The notes: generated from the sequence alone by a model not told the origin. DNA of 55,568 nt from Oscillospiraceae bacterium (GCA_015066005.1 SVPF01000013.1:1-55568); one strand, 5' to 3'. Shown: positions 15,363 to 22,684, counted from the stretch's first letter. Numbers and translations are program-made.

Positions 15363-15410
15363 TTGCAATTTTAAAAAATAAGTGTATAATAAACCATAGA
15401 ACAAATGTTC
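15363..15410 (+). promoter_or_regulatory. promoter with LexA-like (SOS) box
   Basis: TTGCAA (15363-15368), 16 nt, TATAAT (15385-15390). GAAC-AAAT-GTTC (15399-15410) overlaps the start point and fits the Firmicutes LexA core GAAC-N4-GTTC, although flanked by A/T rather than the preferred C/G. If real, DNA damage would induce the RNA or leader that follows, ahead of the element's partition and recombination genes. Confidence 0.6.
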
Positions 15411-15594
15411 TTTTTGAAAATTGAATAGGCGTCACGACGGAATGGTTGAGATGAAACAGGCTACATAATTCCATCTCCAGGTCAGATGCTTTGATTAACC
15501 GGTTAGGTTAAGCCAGACTTGCTTTATGCAGACATGAGAGGCCGCCGGCAAGATAGCACTCAGAAATGAGGGCTTTCTTGCTGGTGGCTTTTTT
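15397..15594 (+). ncRNA. structured RNA or attenuator leader of unknown class
   Basis: About 200 nt from the promoter above to a strong intrinsic terminator. The terminator (15541-15594) pairs GCCGCCGGCAAGA with TCTTGCTGGTGGC, encloses AGC/GCT-like pairing and an inner CTCA-GAAA-TGAG hairpin, and ends in six T. Upstream, GAGATG/CATCTC and TTAACC-GGTTA-GGTTAA can form hairpins. A mini-ORF (MVEMKQAT) starts in the first stem, so attenuation by a leader peptide is possible. It matches no riboswitch I can recall. It could be a free small RNA or the leader of the 16004-18925 genes. Confidence 0.5.
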
Positions 15595-15599
15595 GTTTC

Positions 15600-15800
15600 T
15601 TTAAATTTTTTTAGGTTAAGGAGGTGAGCTTTTTTACAACTGAATAACCGTCCAAATGGGATATGATTTTGCCATGACCTTTCTATAAAAAACGAAGCGA
15701 GCGAAACAACTCCGCTGAAAAGCAGGGGTAGGAACAACATTCGGGTAGAACGGTAAATAAAAAATTATTAAGAAAGGAGTGAAAAAATATTCATAACAGA
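15600..15800 (+). other. non-coding leader-like stretch with sequestered Shine-Dalgarno
   Basis: No credible gene. AAGGAGGTGAGC at about 15617 is followed only by a seven-codon frame (GTG...TAA) and is enclosed by GGTTA/TAACC pairing. Purine-rich, hairpin-capable sequence (CGAAGCGAGCG, CCGCTGAAAAGCAGGGG) follows up to an AAAGGAGTG at about 15774 with no start codon nearby. It looks like conserved mobile-element leader DNA rather than coding sequence. Confidence 0.4.
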
Positions 15801-15805
15801 CAGGC

Positions 15806-15945
15806 TCAAAGAGCCTTAACAGAAAGTGGCATCACTTCGTGATGGCATCGTCTTCGCAAGCATCGTGTTTTGATATACACCGCATATTGCTTGGCGTCGT
15901 CTTCGCAAGCATCGCGTTTTGATACCCACGGCATATTGCCGTTAA
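15806..15945. repeat. hairpins and 49-bp-spaced direct repeat, candidate oriT
   Basis: GGCTC-AAA-GAGCC and CATCAC-TTC-GTGATG hairpins are followed by a unit of about 47 bp present twice, at 15844-15890 and 15893-15940. Shared blocks are TCGTCTTCGCAAGCATCG, GTTTTGATA and GCATATTGC. It lies just before a ribbon-helix-helix gene of MobC type, the usual place for an origin of transfer. No relaxase is in the window, so oriT is inference. Confidence 0.5.
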
Positions 15946-16003
15946 AAACACCTTGTTAGGGAGACCCTAATACCCCAAATAAAAATAGATAGAGGTTATT
16001 AAA

Positions 16004-16171
16004 ATGTTAAAAAGAAATAAAAACACAGTAGTTATATTTCGGGTAAGTGAGTATGAAAAGAAACGAATGGAATACCGTGCGAAACAAAATAAACTCACAT
16101 TATCCGAATACTTAAGAAAATTGGTAATAACCAATGATTTAAAAAAAGATAAGGAGAAAGAAAATGAATAA
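16004..16171 (+). CDS. ribbon-helix-helix relaxosome-type (MobC-like) protein
   Basis: 55 residues from ATG 16004 with AGAGG 9 nt upstream. The pattern TVVIFRVSEYEKKRMEYRAK followed by LTLSEYLRKLVI is a ribbon-helix-helix DNA-binding fold, as in mobilisation accessory proteins that bind oriT. Its end overlaps the ParB-like gene by 8 nt (ATGAATAA), so the two are coupled. It could instead be a regulator of the operon. The repeat-rich DNA immediately upstream is a likely binding region. Confidence 0.65.
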   Translation: MLKRNKNTVVIFRVSEYEKKRMEYRAKQNKLTLSEYLRKLVITNDLKKDKEKENE

Positions 16172-16991
16172 TGAAATTATTAATTTGAAAATTAAAAATC
16201 TTAAAGAATTTAAAAACCATCCATATAAGGTGATTGATGATTGGGATATGGTTGCGCTTACTGAGAGTATCCGAAAAAGTGGTATTATCAATCCTGTCGT
16301 GGTGAGACCAATTGAGGGTACGGAAAATTATGAAATCATATCCGGTCACAGAAGAATATTCGCAGCTAAAAAGGCAGGACTTACCGATGTTCCCGCCGTA
16401 ATTTATGCTCTAGACAAAGACACGGCAATAGTTGCAGTTGTGGATAGCAATTTCAACCGTGAACACATTTTGCCAAGCGAGAAAGCCTTCGCTTACAAAA
16501 TGAGAAACGAAGCGCTCAAACGGCAGAATAAAGATTCGGTCCAAGTTGGACTTGGAGACCAAATTACAATGGTACGAGCCTCAGAAAGCGCCTCTCAAAT
16601 TAAGAGATACGTCCGTCTGACTAAACTTAATAAAAAACTTTTAGATATGGTGGATGAGGGTAGAATTGCTTTTACCCCTGCTGTTGAGCTTTCGTACCTA
16701 AACGAAATTGAGCAAACCGATTTGTTAGAGGTTATCGAGGTTTTAGATGCAACACCTAATCTATCTCAAGCAATGCGACTAAAAGAAATTAGCCAAAAGG
16801 AAGGGCTTACACCCGAAACCATATCCGAGATTTTAAGCGAGCAAAAAGCAAATCAAAAAGAAAGGCTTCATATTCAAACAGAAAAGATTAGAAAGTACTT
16901 TCCAAAAAGCTACACGCTTCAACAAATGGAAGAAGAAATTATAAAGCTTTGCGAAAGAAATTACCATAATAAGCAAAGGGATGCGAGGTGA
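16164..16991 (+). CDS. ParB/RepB/Spo0J-family protein
   Basis: 275 residues, ATG with AAGGAGAAAG upstream. Residues about 8-95 form the ParB N-terminal domain (ALTESIRKSGIINPVVVRPI and ISGHRRIFAAKKAGLTDVPA), and then comes a helix-turn-helix region with SQIKRYVRLTKLNKKLLDMV. The C-terminus is a charged helical tail. There is no ParA partner, as is usual for ParB-like genes next to recombinases in clostridial integrative elements, where the role is unclear (stabilisation of the excised circle or regulation). The operon runs on to the recombinase. Confidence 0.85.
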   Translation: MNNEIINLKIKNLKEFKNHPYKVIDDWDMVALTESIRKSGIINPVVVRPIEGTENYEIISGHRRIFAAKKAGLTDVPAVIYALDKDTAIVAVVDSNFNREHILPSEKAFAYKMRNEALKRQNKDSVQVGLGDQITMVRASESASQIKRYVRLTKLNKKLLDMVDEGRIAFTPAVELSYLNEIEQTDLLEVIEVLDATPNLSQAMRLKEISQKEGLTPETISEILSEQKANQKERLHIQTEKIRKYFPKSYTLQQMEEEIIKLCERNYHNKQRDAR

Positions 16992-16996
16992 TTAGA

Positions 16997-17230
16997 GTGA
17001 AAATTTTAAATTTATTAAAAACATTTTTTATTTATCTTATTACCAATAAAAGCGGTAATTATAAATTCAGCGTAAATGGTCGAGAGGTAATTGCAACCTT
17101 TACCGATAAACCAAACAAGGAAATTATGTCGCAGATTAAGGAAATTTTGCTCGGCAATATAAAAAACTCCGTTATTGACGTTGAGGATGATGCAAAACAC
17201 AAAAAAGCAATTGCGAGAGATGCACGATGA
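16997..17230 (+). CDS. small protein between ParB-like and recombinase genes
   Basis: 77 residues from GTG 16997, chosen because GAGGTGA lies 5 nt before it; a GTG at 16988 would overlap that site. N-terminal hydrophobic stretch (LLKTFFIYLI), then a basic/acidic domain (YKFSVNGREVIATF...EIMSQIKEILL). No family recognised. It overlaps the ParB-like stop region at one end and the next mini-ORF (ATGA) at the other. Confidence 0.55.
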   Translation: MKILNLLKTFFIYLITNKSGNYKFSVNGREVIATFTDKPNKEIMSQIKEILLGNIKNSVIDVEDDAKHKKAIARDAR

Positions 17231-17319
17231 TTATGCGTATTAGATTCAGTGTCTCACACATTCGACAAACTAACACTTCAAATATTAAAATGAATAAAAA
17301 TGTAAAGGAGGATATTTGA
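17227..17319 (+). CDS. 30-codon mini-ORF coupled to the recombinase gene
   Basis: Starts in an ATGA overlap with the preceding stop and ends one base before the recombinase ATG; its last codons contain the recombinase ribosome-binding site AAAGGAGG. It encodes MIMRIRFSVSHIRQTNTSNI plus ten residues. It may be only a coupling peptide that carries ribosomes to the recombinase; coding status is weak. Confidence 0.3.
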   Translation: MIMRIRFSVSHIRQTNTSNIKMNKNVKEDI

Positions 17320-17320
17320 G

Positions 17321-18925
17321 ATGTCAAAACGAGTATGTTGTTTATATCGTGTATCCACCGGAAAGCAAGTGGATTATGATAAAAATAATCAAGCCGATAT
17401 ACCAATGCAGCGGAAGGCTTGCCATAAATTTGCGTTGAAAATGGGGTGGGAAATAGTTCACGAAGAACAAGAGGATGGTGTTTCAGGTCATAAGATTAGA
17501 GCCGAAAATCGAGATAAGATTCAAATTATAAAGGATTTGGCGCGGAAGAAAAAATTTGATATTCTGCTTGTATTTATGTTTGACCGAATTGGTAGAATTG
17601 CGGACGAAACTCCCTTTGTGGTGGAGTGGTTTGTTAAAAACGGAATTGAGGTTTGGAGTACCCAAGAGGGCGAACAAAGATTTGATACACATACCGATAA
17701 ATTGTTGAATTACATTCGATTTTGGCAGGCAGATGGCGAAAGTGAAAAAACATCTATTAGAACCAAAACAAGTCTTGGCCAGTTGGTTGAATCAGGTCAT
17801 TATAAGGGCGGCGGCGCCGCCTTTGGTTATGACCTTGTTAAAAGCGGTAGGTTTAACAAGAGAAAACACGAACTTTACGATTTAAAAATCAATGAAGCCG
17901 AAGCCATTGTAGTAAAAATAATTTTCGACAAATATACTAAAGAAGGTTATGGGGCACATCGTATTACTACATGGCTTAATAATAACGGGTACCGTGCGAG
18001 AACGGGTAAAATGTGGCACGAAGCTACAATTAGAGGTATTCTTCGCAACTTGACCTATACGGGAGTACTTCGGAGTGGCGAATCCCGTTCAGATATTATC
18101 CCCGAATTGCAAATTATTTCCCCAAAACAATTTGAAAGGACCAAGGAAATTATGAAAGAACGTTCCGACAGAAAAAAGTCGACCCGAACAGTTCCTTTAA
18201 ACACCAAAGGAAAATCTCTTGTTTCGGGAAAAGTGTATTGTGGACATTGTGGATCAAAATTAACATTAACAACAAGTGGAAGGTATCGAACACGAAAAGA
18301 TGGAACAGTTGATAATACTAAACGAATTCGATATGCTTGCTATGGTAAAACCCGTAAACAAACCCAGTGCGATGGACAAACAGGATACACTCTGCATATT
18401 CTTGACACCGCGGTAGAGAAGATTGTAAAAGAAATTTTCGCTAAAGTCAAAGGAATTTCAAAAAACGAAGTTATCAACTTGAAATACGCAGATGAGTTAA
18501 AATTGCGGACAACACGCCTTAATGCGCTAAAATCTGATTACACTAAAGAATTCGACAATCTTAACTTACTTAAATCTGAAGTTATCAAGGCGATTAAAGG
18601 AGAAAGTGCTTTTTCTAATGAAATATTATCACAATTAATTGCTGAATCCGAAAGCAAATGTAAAAGATATTTAGAGTTGTGTTTAATTGCTGAAAAAGAA
18701 ATAACCAATACTGAAGATTTACTTAAAAATTTATCTAATAGCTTTGACGAACTGATTTCTTGGGCCGAACTTTATGATGATGCAAGCTTTGAACAAAAGA
18801 AAATGATAGTAGGATACCTTATAAAACGAATTGAGGTTTTTAGGGATTATAAGCTTAAAATTGATTTTAATATAAATTTCGAGCAGTTTATTAAAGGTCT
18901 GGATTGTCAAGAAACCGCAGCATAA
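17321..18925 (+). CDS. large serine recombinase (integrase/excisionase of the element)
   Basis: 534 residues. Residues 1-150 are the resolvase catalytic domain: CLYRVSTGKQ with the nucleophile Ser at about 12, and FDRIGRIADETPF. About 190-300 is the Recombinase DNA-binding domain (YGAHRITTWLNNNGYRARTG). About 305-355 is a zinc ribbon (VYCGHCGSKL, then YACYG and TQCDG), followed by a coiled-coil region (about 385-490). This is the TndX/TnpX-type layout that integrates and excises clostridial elements without accessory factors. In such elements the recombinase gene lies at one end, so the attachment site is expected just downstream. Confidence 0.93.
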   Translation: MSKRVCCLYRVSTGKQVDYDKNNQADIPMQRKACHKFALKMGWEIVHEEQEDGVSGHKIRAENRDKIQIIKDLARKKKFDILLVFMFDRIGRIADETPFVVEWFVKNGIEVWSTQEGEQRFDTHTDKLLNYIRFWQADGESEKTSIRTKTSLGQLVESGHYKGGGAAFGYDLVKSGRFNKRKHELYDLKINEAEAIVVKIIFDKYTKEGYGAHRITTWLNNNGYRARTGKMWHEATIRGILRNLTYTGVLRSGESRSDIIPELQIISPKQFERTKEIMKERSDRKKSTRTVPLNTKGKSLVSGKVYCGHCGSKLTLTTSGRYRTRKDGTVDNTKRIRYACYGKTRKQTQCDGQTGYTLHILDTAVEKIVKEIFAKVKGISKNEVINLKYADELKLRTTRLNALKSDYTKEFDNLNLLKSEVIKAIKGESAFSNEILSQLIAESESKCKRYLELCLIAEKEITNTEDLLKNLSNSFDELISWAELYDDASFEQKKMIVGYLIKRIEVFRDYKLKIDFNINFEQFIKGLDCQETAA

Positions 18926-19104
18926 AAATGATGTACACTATAAATATGCAATTACCGGCCAATATGCTATCTTCTACCTCATATTATTTATTATGAATTG
19001 GATAAAGGGTCAAGCGAGTCTATTGTTATAATCATAATATTATCAATCTATCGCAAAATGAGACAGAAAATTTGCATAAACCATGATAAACTAAAAACAC
19101 CCTA
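18926..19104. other. probable right end of the mobile element
   Basis: AT-rich, non-coding. Nothing but the imperfect palindrome around ATTGTTATAATCATAATATT (19021-19046) stands out. By analogy with serine-recombinase elements the attachment junction should be here, but the matching left end is outside the window, so the exact bases cannot be given. Confidence 0.35.
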
Positions 19105-19155
19105 TTGACTAAGCTGGATTTTTATGTTAAAATAAATTACCTAAATGGTAATTTA
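19105..19155 (+). promoter_or_regulatory. toxin-antitoxin promoter with palindromic operator
   Basis: TTGACT (19105-19110), 17 nt, TAAAAT (19128-19133). A perfect palindrome TAAATTACC-TAAAT-GGTAATTTA (19133-19155) overlaps the -10 and start point, as expected for autorepression by the HigA-type protein. Confidence 0.8.
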
Positions 19156-19178
19156 TTTTGGAGGGCTTAGCTGCGTTA

Positions 19179-19538
19179 ATGTTAATTAAATATGGGTCTA
19201 CATCTGTCGAAAAACTTTGCACCACAGAAAAAGCGGCCAAAAAGTTCTTCAACCATATGCGTTATTTTGAGGATCTAAAAGGCGTTATTAACCTTATTGA
19301 ACAATCCACCGTCTTATCAGATCTTATTGCTTTTCCTCAGTTGCATTTTCATCCAACTGACTTTTATATAAAGAATAGTTTCGGACTTGATATATCAGGA
19401 AGAAAAAGTATGTATCGGTTAATCGTTGTTCCACTCGATGATTCCGAAAATATTGTTGTTAAAGATGATAAATTCTTTAGCAAGTGTAAGCAAATACGAA
19501 TTTTAAGAATAGAAGAGGTTAGCAAGCATTATGAATAA
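19179..19538 (+). CDS. HigB-type toxin of a HigBA module
   Basis: 119 residues from ATG 19179 (GGAGGG 13 nt upstream); an in-frame TTG at 19158 overlaps that ribosome-binding site and is rejected. The pattern YGSTSVEKLCTTEKAAKKFF, then LSDLIAFPQLHFHP and SMYRLIVVP resembles the RelE/HigB-like toxins paired with HigA-ImmA fusions. As a family these are mRNA interferases; the C-terminus (LRIEEVSKHYE) ends in the usual His/Tyr. It overlaps the antitoxin gene by 8 nt. The order toxin first is typical of HigBA. Confidence 0.75.
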   Translation: MLIKYGSTSVEKLCTTEKAAKKFFNHMRYFEDLKGVINLIEQSTVLSDLIAFPQLHFHPTDFYIKNSFGLDISGRKSMYRLIVVPLDDSENIVVKDDKFFSKCKQIRILRIEEVSKHYE

Positions 19539-20625
19539 TAAACATTATAAAGATTTATATGCTTTTCACCCGGGCTATTATGTGAATCAATTAATTGAAG
19601 AGTTGGAGATCACACAAGAAGACTTTGCTCTTCGTATGGGGGTATCTGCCAAAACAATTAGCTTGCTTGTACATGGAGAAACAGATTTGTCTGAAGATAT
19701 GGCATTAAAACTTTCTAACATGTTTGGGATGAGTATTGATGTTTGGTTAAATTTACAAAAAGAATACCTCAAAAAAGTTTTGGAGATCGAAAGAGAACGG
19801 GAACTTGATCAACAAAAAGAAATCGCTTCACTTATCGATTATTCGTTCTTTATTAAATTGGGTATTTTCCCTCCGACATCAAATGTTATGGAAAAAATAC
19901 AAAATCTGTGTTCATACTTCAAAGTATCTAATTTGTCAACTTTGAAGGAACCAGATCTGTTAGCTAATTTCAGAACTGGAATAAGAACAGTAGAAGAAAA
20001 GAACATCATAAACGCTAATGCTTGGTTACAAACTGCTGTAAACATTGGGCGCGAAATGGATTGTGGCGATTTTAATGAACGAAAACTAAAGGCGTATATA
20101 CCCGAAATCAGATCGATGACGTTGCAATCGCCACGAGAATTCTATCCTAGATTGGTTGAAATATTTAAAGATTGTGGAATATGCTTTGTATTATTGCCAC
20201 AATTAAAAAATTGCGGAATCAATGGAGCGGTTAAATGGATCAATAAGCAAAAAGTTGTACTTGCAATAAATGATCGAATGCATTACGCAGATGTGTTTTG
20301 GTTTTCATTGTTTCATGAAATTAAACATGTTCTACAAAAAAAGATTACTAAAACCATTATAAGCGGAATATATCAAACAGATATTGATGAAGCTTTAGAA
20401 GAAGAAGCCAATTTATTTTCAAGAAACACATTAATACCGATTGATAAGTTCGATAAGTACATACAAACAAATAAAATTACAACGACTAGTATTATTTCAT
20501 TTGCAAAATCAATAGATATTCATCCAGGTATCGTAGTCGGACGATTAATAAATGAAAAAAAGATCCATCCATCATACTATCATAATTTGCGGAGTAAATA
20601 CCAAATTGGACCTATTAGTAATTAG
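19531..20625 (+). CDS. HigA-type antitoxin fused to an ImmA/IrrE peptidase domain
   Basis: 364 residues. Residues about 10-75 are a HigA-like XRE domain starting FHPGYYVNQLIEELEITQED and including AKTISLLVHGE. About 190-340 is an ImmA/IrrE (DUF955) zinc-peptidase domain with FSLFHEIKHVLQ at about 258-269. The fusion may allow the antitoxin to be self-limited or to sense stress. It is coupled to the toxin gene and controlled by the palindrome at 19133-19155. The module could belong to the element's end or be resident stabilising cargo next to the tRNA genes. Confidence 0.85.
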   Translation: MNNKHYKDLYAFHPGYYVNQLIEELEITQEDFALRMGVSAKTISLLVHGETDLSEDMALKLSNMFGMSIDVWLNLQKEYLKKVLEIERERELDQQKEIASLIDYSFFIKLGIFPPTSNVMEKIQNLCSYFKVSNLSTLKEPDLLANFRTGIRTVEEKNIINANAWLQTAVNIGREMDCGDFNERKLKAYIPEIRSMTLQSPREFYPRLVEIFKDCGICFVLLPQLKNCGINGAVKWINKQKVVLAINDRMHYADVFWFSLFHEIKHVLQKKITKTIISGIYQTDIDEALEEEANLFSRNTLIPIDKFDKYIQTNKITTTSIISFAKSIDIHPGIVVGRLINEKKIHPSYYHNLRSKYQIGPISN

Positions 20626-20694
20626 AATCAATCGGAAAGATTTGAAACTACCGAAAACAACTATTGAGTCGCTCTTGGTAGTATAAATAATAAA

Positions 20695-20734
20695 AAATCC
20701 GCATAGTTACGATATAACGGAACTATGCGGATTT
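20695..20734 (-). terminator. terminator of tRNA-Ala, perfect 14-bp stem
   Basis: AAATCCGCATAGTT pairs with AACTATGCGGATTT across a 12-nt loop. On the minus strand six T follow, so it ends the tRNA-Ala transcript. It may also serve the antitoxin gene from the other side. Confidence 0.8.
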
Positions 20735-20742
20735 GAGTGTTT

Positions 20743-20819
20743 TGGTGGAGCATAGGGGGATCAAACCCCTGACCTCTTGACTGCCAGTCAAGCGCTCATC
20801 CCAGCTGAGCTAATGCCCC
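20743..20819 (-). tRNA. tRNA-Ala (anticodon GGC)
   Basis: The reverse complement folds as a complete cloverleaf: acceptor GGGGCAT/ATGCTCC, D-arm GCTC/GAGC, anticodon arm CTTGA-CTGGCAG-TCAAG giving GGC, T-arm AGGGG/CCCCT, and an encoded CCA end. Confidence 0.93.
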
Positions 20820-20875
20820 AAATGTGTAGCACTAAGTGATTGATTTATTAAATTGTAGGTGAGGGTGCGTAAGTC

Positions 20876-20908
20876 GGTGTGGTGCGCTACCAACTGCGCT
20901 AAAACCCC
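20876..20908 (-). pseudogene. truncated tRNA 5' half
   Basis: On the minus strand, GGGGTTTTAGCGCAGTTGGT and the following AGCGCACCACACC look like the acceptor strand and D-arm of a tRNA. Sequence then diverges at the anticodon stem: no T33, no T-arm and no acceptor 3' strand. It is the remnant of a tRNA cut by insertion or deletion between tRNA-Gln and tRNA-Ala. Confidence 0.65.
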
Positions 20909-20969
20909 AAGTGTGCCTATATGGTAACATAAATTTTAGAAAATTTCAACCCTAATTTTAAAAATCGGC

Positions 20970-20997
20970 TTGACAAAGTGAAAAAATCGGTTATAAT
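20970..20997 (+). promoter_or_regulatory. promoter of tRNA-Gln
   Basis: TTGACA (20970-20975), 16 nt, TATAAT (20992-20997), 19 nt before the mature tRNA start. Confidence 0.85.
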
Positions 20998-21016
20998 AGT
21001 TTTGTTAATTAAATAT

Positions 21017-21090
21017 TGGGGAATTGTGTAACGGTAGCACGACAGACTCTGACTCTGTTTGTTGGGGTTCGAATCCCTATTCCCCAGCCA
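21017..21090 (+). tRNA. tRNA-Gln (anticodon CTG)
   Basis: Complete cloverleaf: acceptor TGGGGAA/TTCCCCA, D-arm with AACGGTA loop, anticodon arm ACAGA-CTCTGAC-TCTGT giving CTG, T-loop TTCGAAT, and encoded GCCA end. The U1 start (TGGGG) is typical of bacterial tRNA-Gln. Confidence 0.93.
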
Positions 21091-21091
21091 G

Positions 21092-21123
21092 AAAAAACGA
21101 CAAGTTTCGACTTGTCGTTTTTT
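21092..21123 (+). terminator. terminator of tRNA-Gln
   Basis: A perfect 13-bp inverted repeat AAAAAACGACAAG / CTTGTCGTTTTTT with loop TTTCGA. It is immediately followed by a hairpin array. Confidence 0.88.
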
Positions 21124-21300
21124 CAATTAAATCCGCCTTCTGCGGAATAAATCCACCTGTGGTGGATGAAATCGCTTTGCGATGAAATCTGCCTTACGGC
21201 AGAAGATGGGCGGATTTGATTTCATCTGAAGCCGAAGGCTGAAGATTTCATCCGAGCTAAGCGAGGATTTCATCGTGCAATGCACGATTTCATTAACATT
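21124..21300. repeat. hairpin array 1
   Basis: A run of miniature hairpins, each a 4-7 bp stem with a 3-4 nt loop, joined by ATGAAAT or its complement ATTTCAT. Examples are ATCCACC-TGT-GGTGGAT, ATCGC-TTT-GCGAT, TCTGCC-TTAC-GGCAGA, GAAGCC-GAA-GGCT and CGTGCA-AT-GCACG. The joiner switches from ATGAAAT to ATTTCAT around 21213, and the outer AAATCCGCC / GGGCGGATTT also pair, so the left part is itself a larger inverted repeat. No coding content. Confidence 0.8.
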
Positions 21301-21362
21301 ACTCGAGTTCAAAACCTTAATGCAAAACGCAAAAAATATCTTTTTCGTAGCCTTTATACAGC

Positions 21363-21393
21363 AAAAGCGACTTGTTTCAACAAGTCGCTTTTT
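21363..21393 (+). terminator. orphan intrinsic terminator
   Basis: AAAAGCGACTTGTT / AACAAGTCGCTTTT. It resembles the tRNA-Gln terminator and is also followed by CAAT-GAAAT and a hairpin array, but no gene ends just upstream. It may mark a lost gene. Confidence 0.75.
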
Positions 21394-21396
21394 CAA

Positions 21397-21480
21397 TGAA
21401 ATTCGCCTTACGGCGAGTGAAATAGCTTCGCTATGAAATACGTTACACGTATGAAATATTTGCTTCGCAAATGTTAAAAG
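21397..21480. repeat. hairpin array 2
   Basis: TTCGCC-TTAC-GGCGA, TAGC-TTC-GCTA, TACG-TTAC-ACGTA and ATTTGC-TTCG-CAAAT, joined by TGAAAT. Same grammar as array 1, different stems; a further GGCGAAC at about 21481 can pair with the first arm. Confidence 0.78.
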
Positions 21481-21631
21481 GCGAACTTTATTTCACATTA
21501 AAAGCTGTAGGAGTTCAAACACATAGATTAAAATTTCAAAAGGTTTCGAATTCGTACTACCTTTCCAAAATGAAAATTGAATGATGAAACCTTTTCACTA
21601 ATAAATAATAAAAATTAAGGAAAACACATTC

Positions 21632-21664
21632 GTTGCAAAACTTCTCGTTAGGAAGTCTTGCAAC
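21632..21664 (-). terminator. hairpin downstream of the AraC gene
   Basis: GTTGCAA with TTGCAAC and inner ACTTC/GAAGT pairing, 7 nt past the AraC stop. There is no clear T run, so termination is only probable. Confidence 0.5.
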
Positions 21665-21670
21665 TTTATT

Positions 21671-22564
21671 TTACCACACATTTTCCTTAAAGCTTGAGCC
21701 GAATTCCGATGGGGTCATACCGACACGCTTTTTGAAAATACGCGCAAAATATGATGAATTTTGAAAACTAAGCTTGTCCGAAATTTGCGAAATTGTCATT
21801 TCACTTTCGGTAATAAGACGCTTTGCTTCATCAATTTTTAAATCAATAAAATAATTTATAATACCACCTGCGTGGGCCTTTTGAAAGGCTTTTTTAAGCA
21901 TTGAAGCGCTACAGTTGAAATCATTTGAAATTTGTTCAATTGTCAAATTTTCACATATATGCTTTTCAAGATAGGCTTCAACATCAGCCACGAAGCGCTT
22001 ATCACCCGCCTGCTTTGTGTAGGTGTCAAGCCTTTCGGGCGGGTTAGTGTTATCCTTTCTTAAAATGATAGACAAAAGCAATAATTCAAGCATATTTTTA
22101 ACCGTTTGCGAATAAAAGCCAACCTCTTCACTGTCAAGCTGTAAGGTTATGCGCCCCGGTATTATTTTGGTTTGATATGCTTTTTGCGAATAACGATAAG
22201 CGTCATATAAATAATTGCGTTCCTGCGTGTTAAGAAAGAAAAAGCCGTGTTCCAATTCAGACATAGCAGGGCTTTGACAAACAAAAGCGACCACAAAATA
22301 ATTTGCGGCAGTATTATCGTAAGCGCGCACGGCGTGAAATTCATTAGGTCTGTGAAAAGCAATTTCGCCTGATTTTAAAACGTAATTTTTATCATCAGCA
22401 GTAATCATTACTTTACCCTTATCTACATATATCATTTCCCAAAGGGGATGCTGTTCACCGATAACACTAAAATTACGTGGTGCCTTATGATAAAACAAGC
22501 TTACAATATTTGAAATATTCAGCACATCATTAAGGGGATAACCCGACAATTCAAACCTTGCCAT
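21671..22564 (-). CDS. AraC-family transcriptional regulator
   Basis: 297 residues from the ATG at 22564 (MARFELSG), chosen because AAAGGAAAG sits just upstream; longer versions add an unlikely cysteine/tyrosine-rich leader. Residues about 25-110 are a cupin-like sensing domain (HPLWEMIYVDKGKVMITADD, then LKSGEIAFHRPNEFHAVRAY). About 195-297 are two AraC helix-turn-helix motifs (LTIEQISNDFNCSASMLKKA and MTISQISDKLSFQNSSYFAR, ending RVGMTPSEF). It is divergent from the plus-strand sugar operon, so it likely activates it in response to a sugar. Direct CCGATA repeats lie between. Confidence 0.88.
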   Translation of the reverse strand: MARFELSGYPLNDVLNISNIVSLFYHKAPRNFSVIGEQHPLWEMIYVDKGKVMITADDKNYVLKSGEIAFHRPNEFHAVRAYDNTAANYFVVAFVCQSPAMSELEHGFFFLNTQERNYLYDAYRYSQKAYQTKIIPGRITLQLDSEEVGFYSQTVKNMLELLLLSIILRKDNTNPPERLDTYTKQAGDKRFVADVEAYLEKHICENLTIEQISNDFNCSASMLKKAFQKAHAGGIINYFIDLKIDEAKRLITESEMTISQISDKLSFQNSSYFARIFKKRVGMTPSEFGSSFKENVW

Positions 22565-22634
22565 TAAAAACTTTCCTTTCACACAAATATATATCAGGTT
22601 CTTATAATAACAATAGCACAAAAAGTTCAAAAAG

Positions 22635-22684
22635 CCAATAGTTTTATTTTTCCGTGTCCGATAGTGCGGTATTTATAGCCGATA
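22635..22684. promoter_or_regulatory. candidate AraC binding repeats
   Basis: CCGATA at 22658-22663 and again at 22679-22684, exactly 21 bp apart (two helical turns), with a related CCAATA at 22635-22640. The pair lies about 35 nt before a TATAAT (22718-22723) that precedes the plus-strand operon. Same-orientation repeats 21 bp apart are typical of AraC-family sites. Confidence 0.5.

Noticed and set aside
15495-15740. Minus-strand ORF across the structured RNA
   Set aside because: It reads through the terminator hairpin, lacks a ribosome-binding site and has no recognisable protein pattern.
20821-20875. Second complete minus-strand tRNA
   Set aside because: Only the acceptor 5' strand and D-arm can be formed; there is no T-loop or acceptor 3' strand, so it is scored as a fragment.
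21124-21480. CRISPR-like array of short repeats
   Set aside because: The repeated unit ATGAAAT is only 7 nt, the variable parts are self-complementary hairpins rather than spacers, spacing is irregular, and no cas genes are present.
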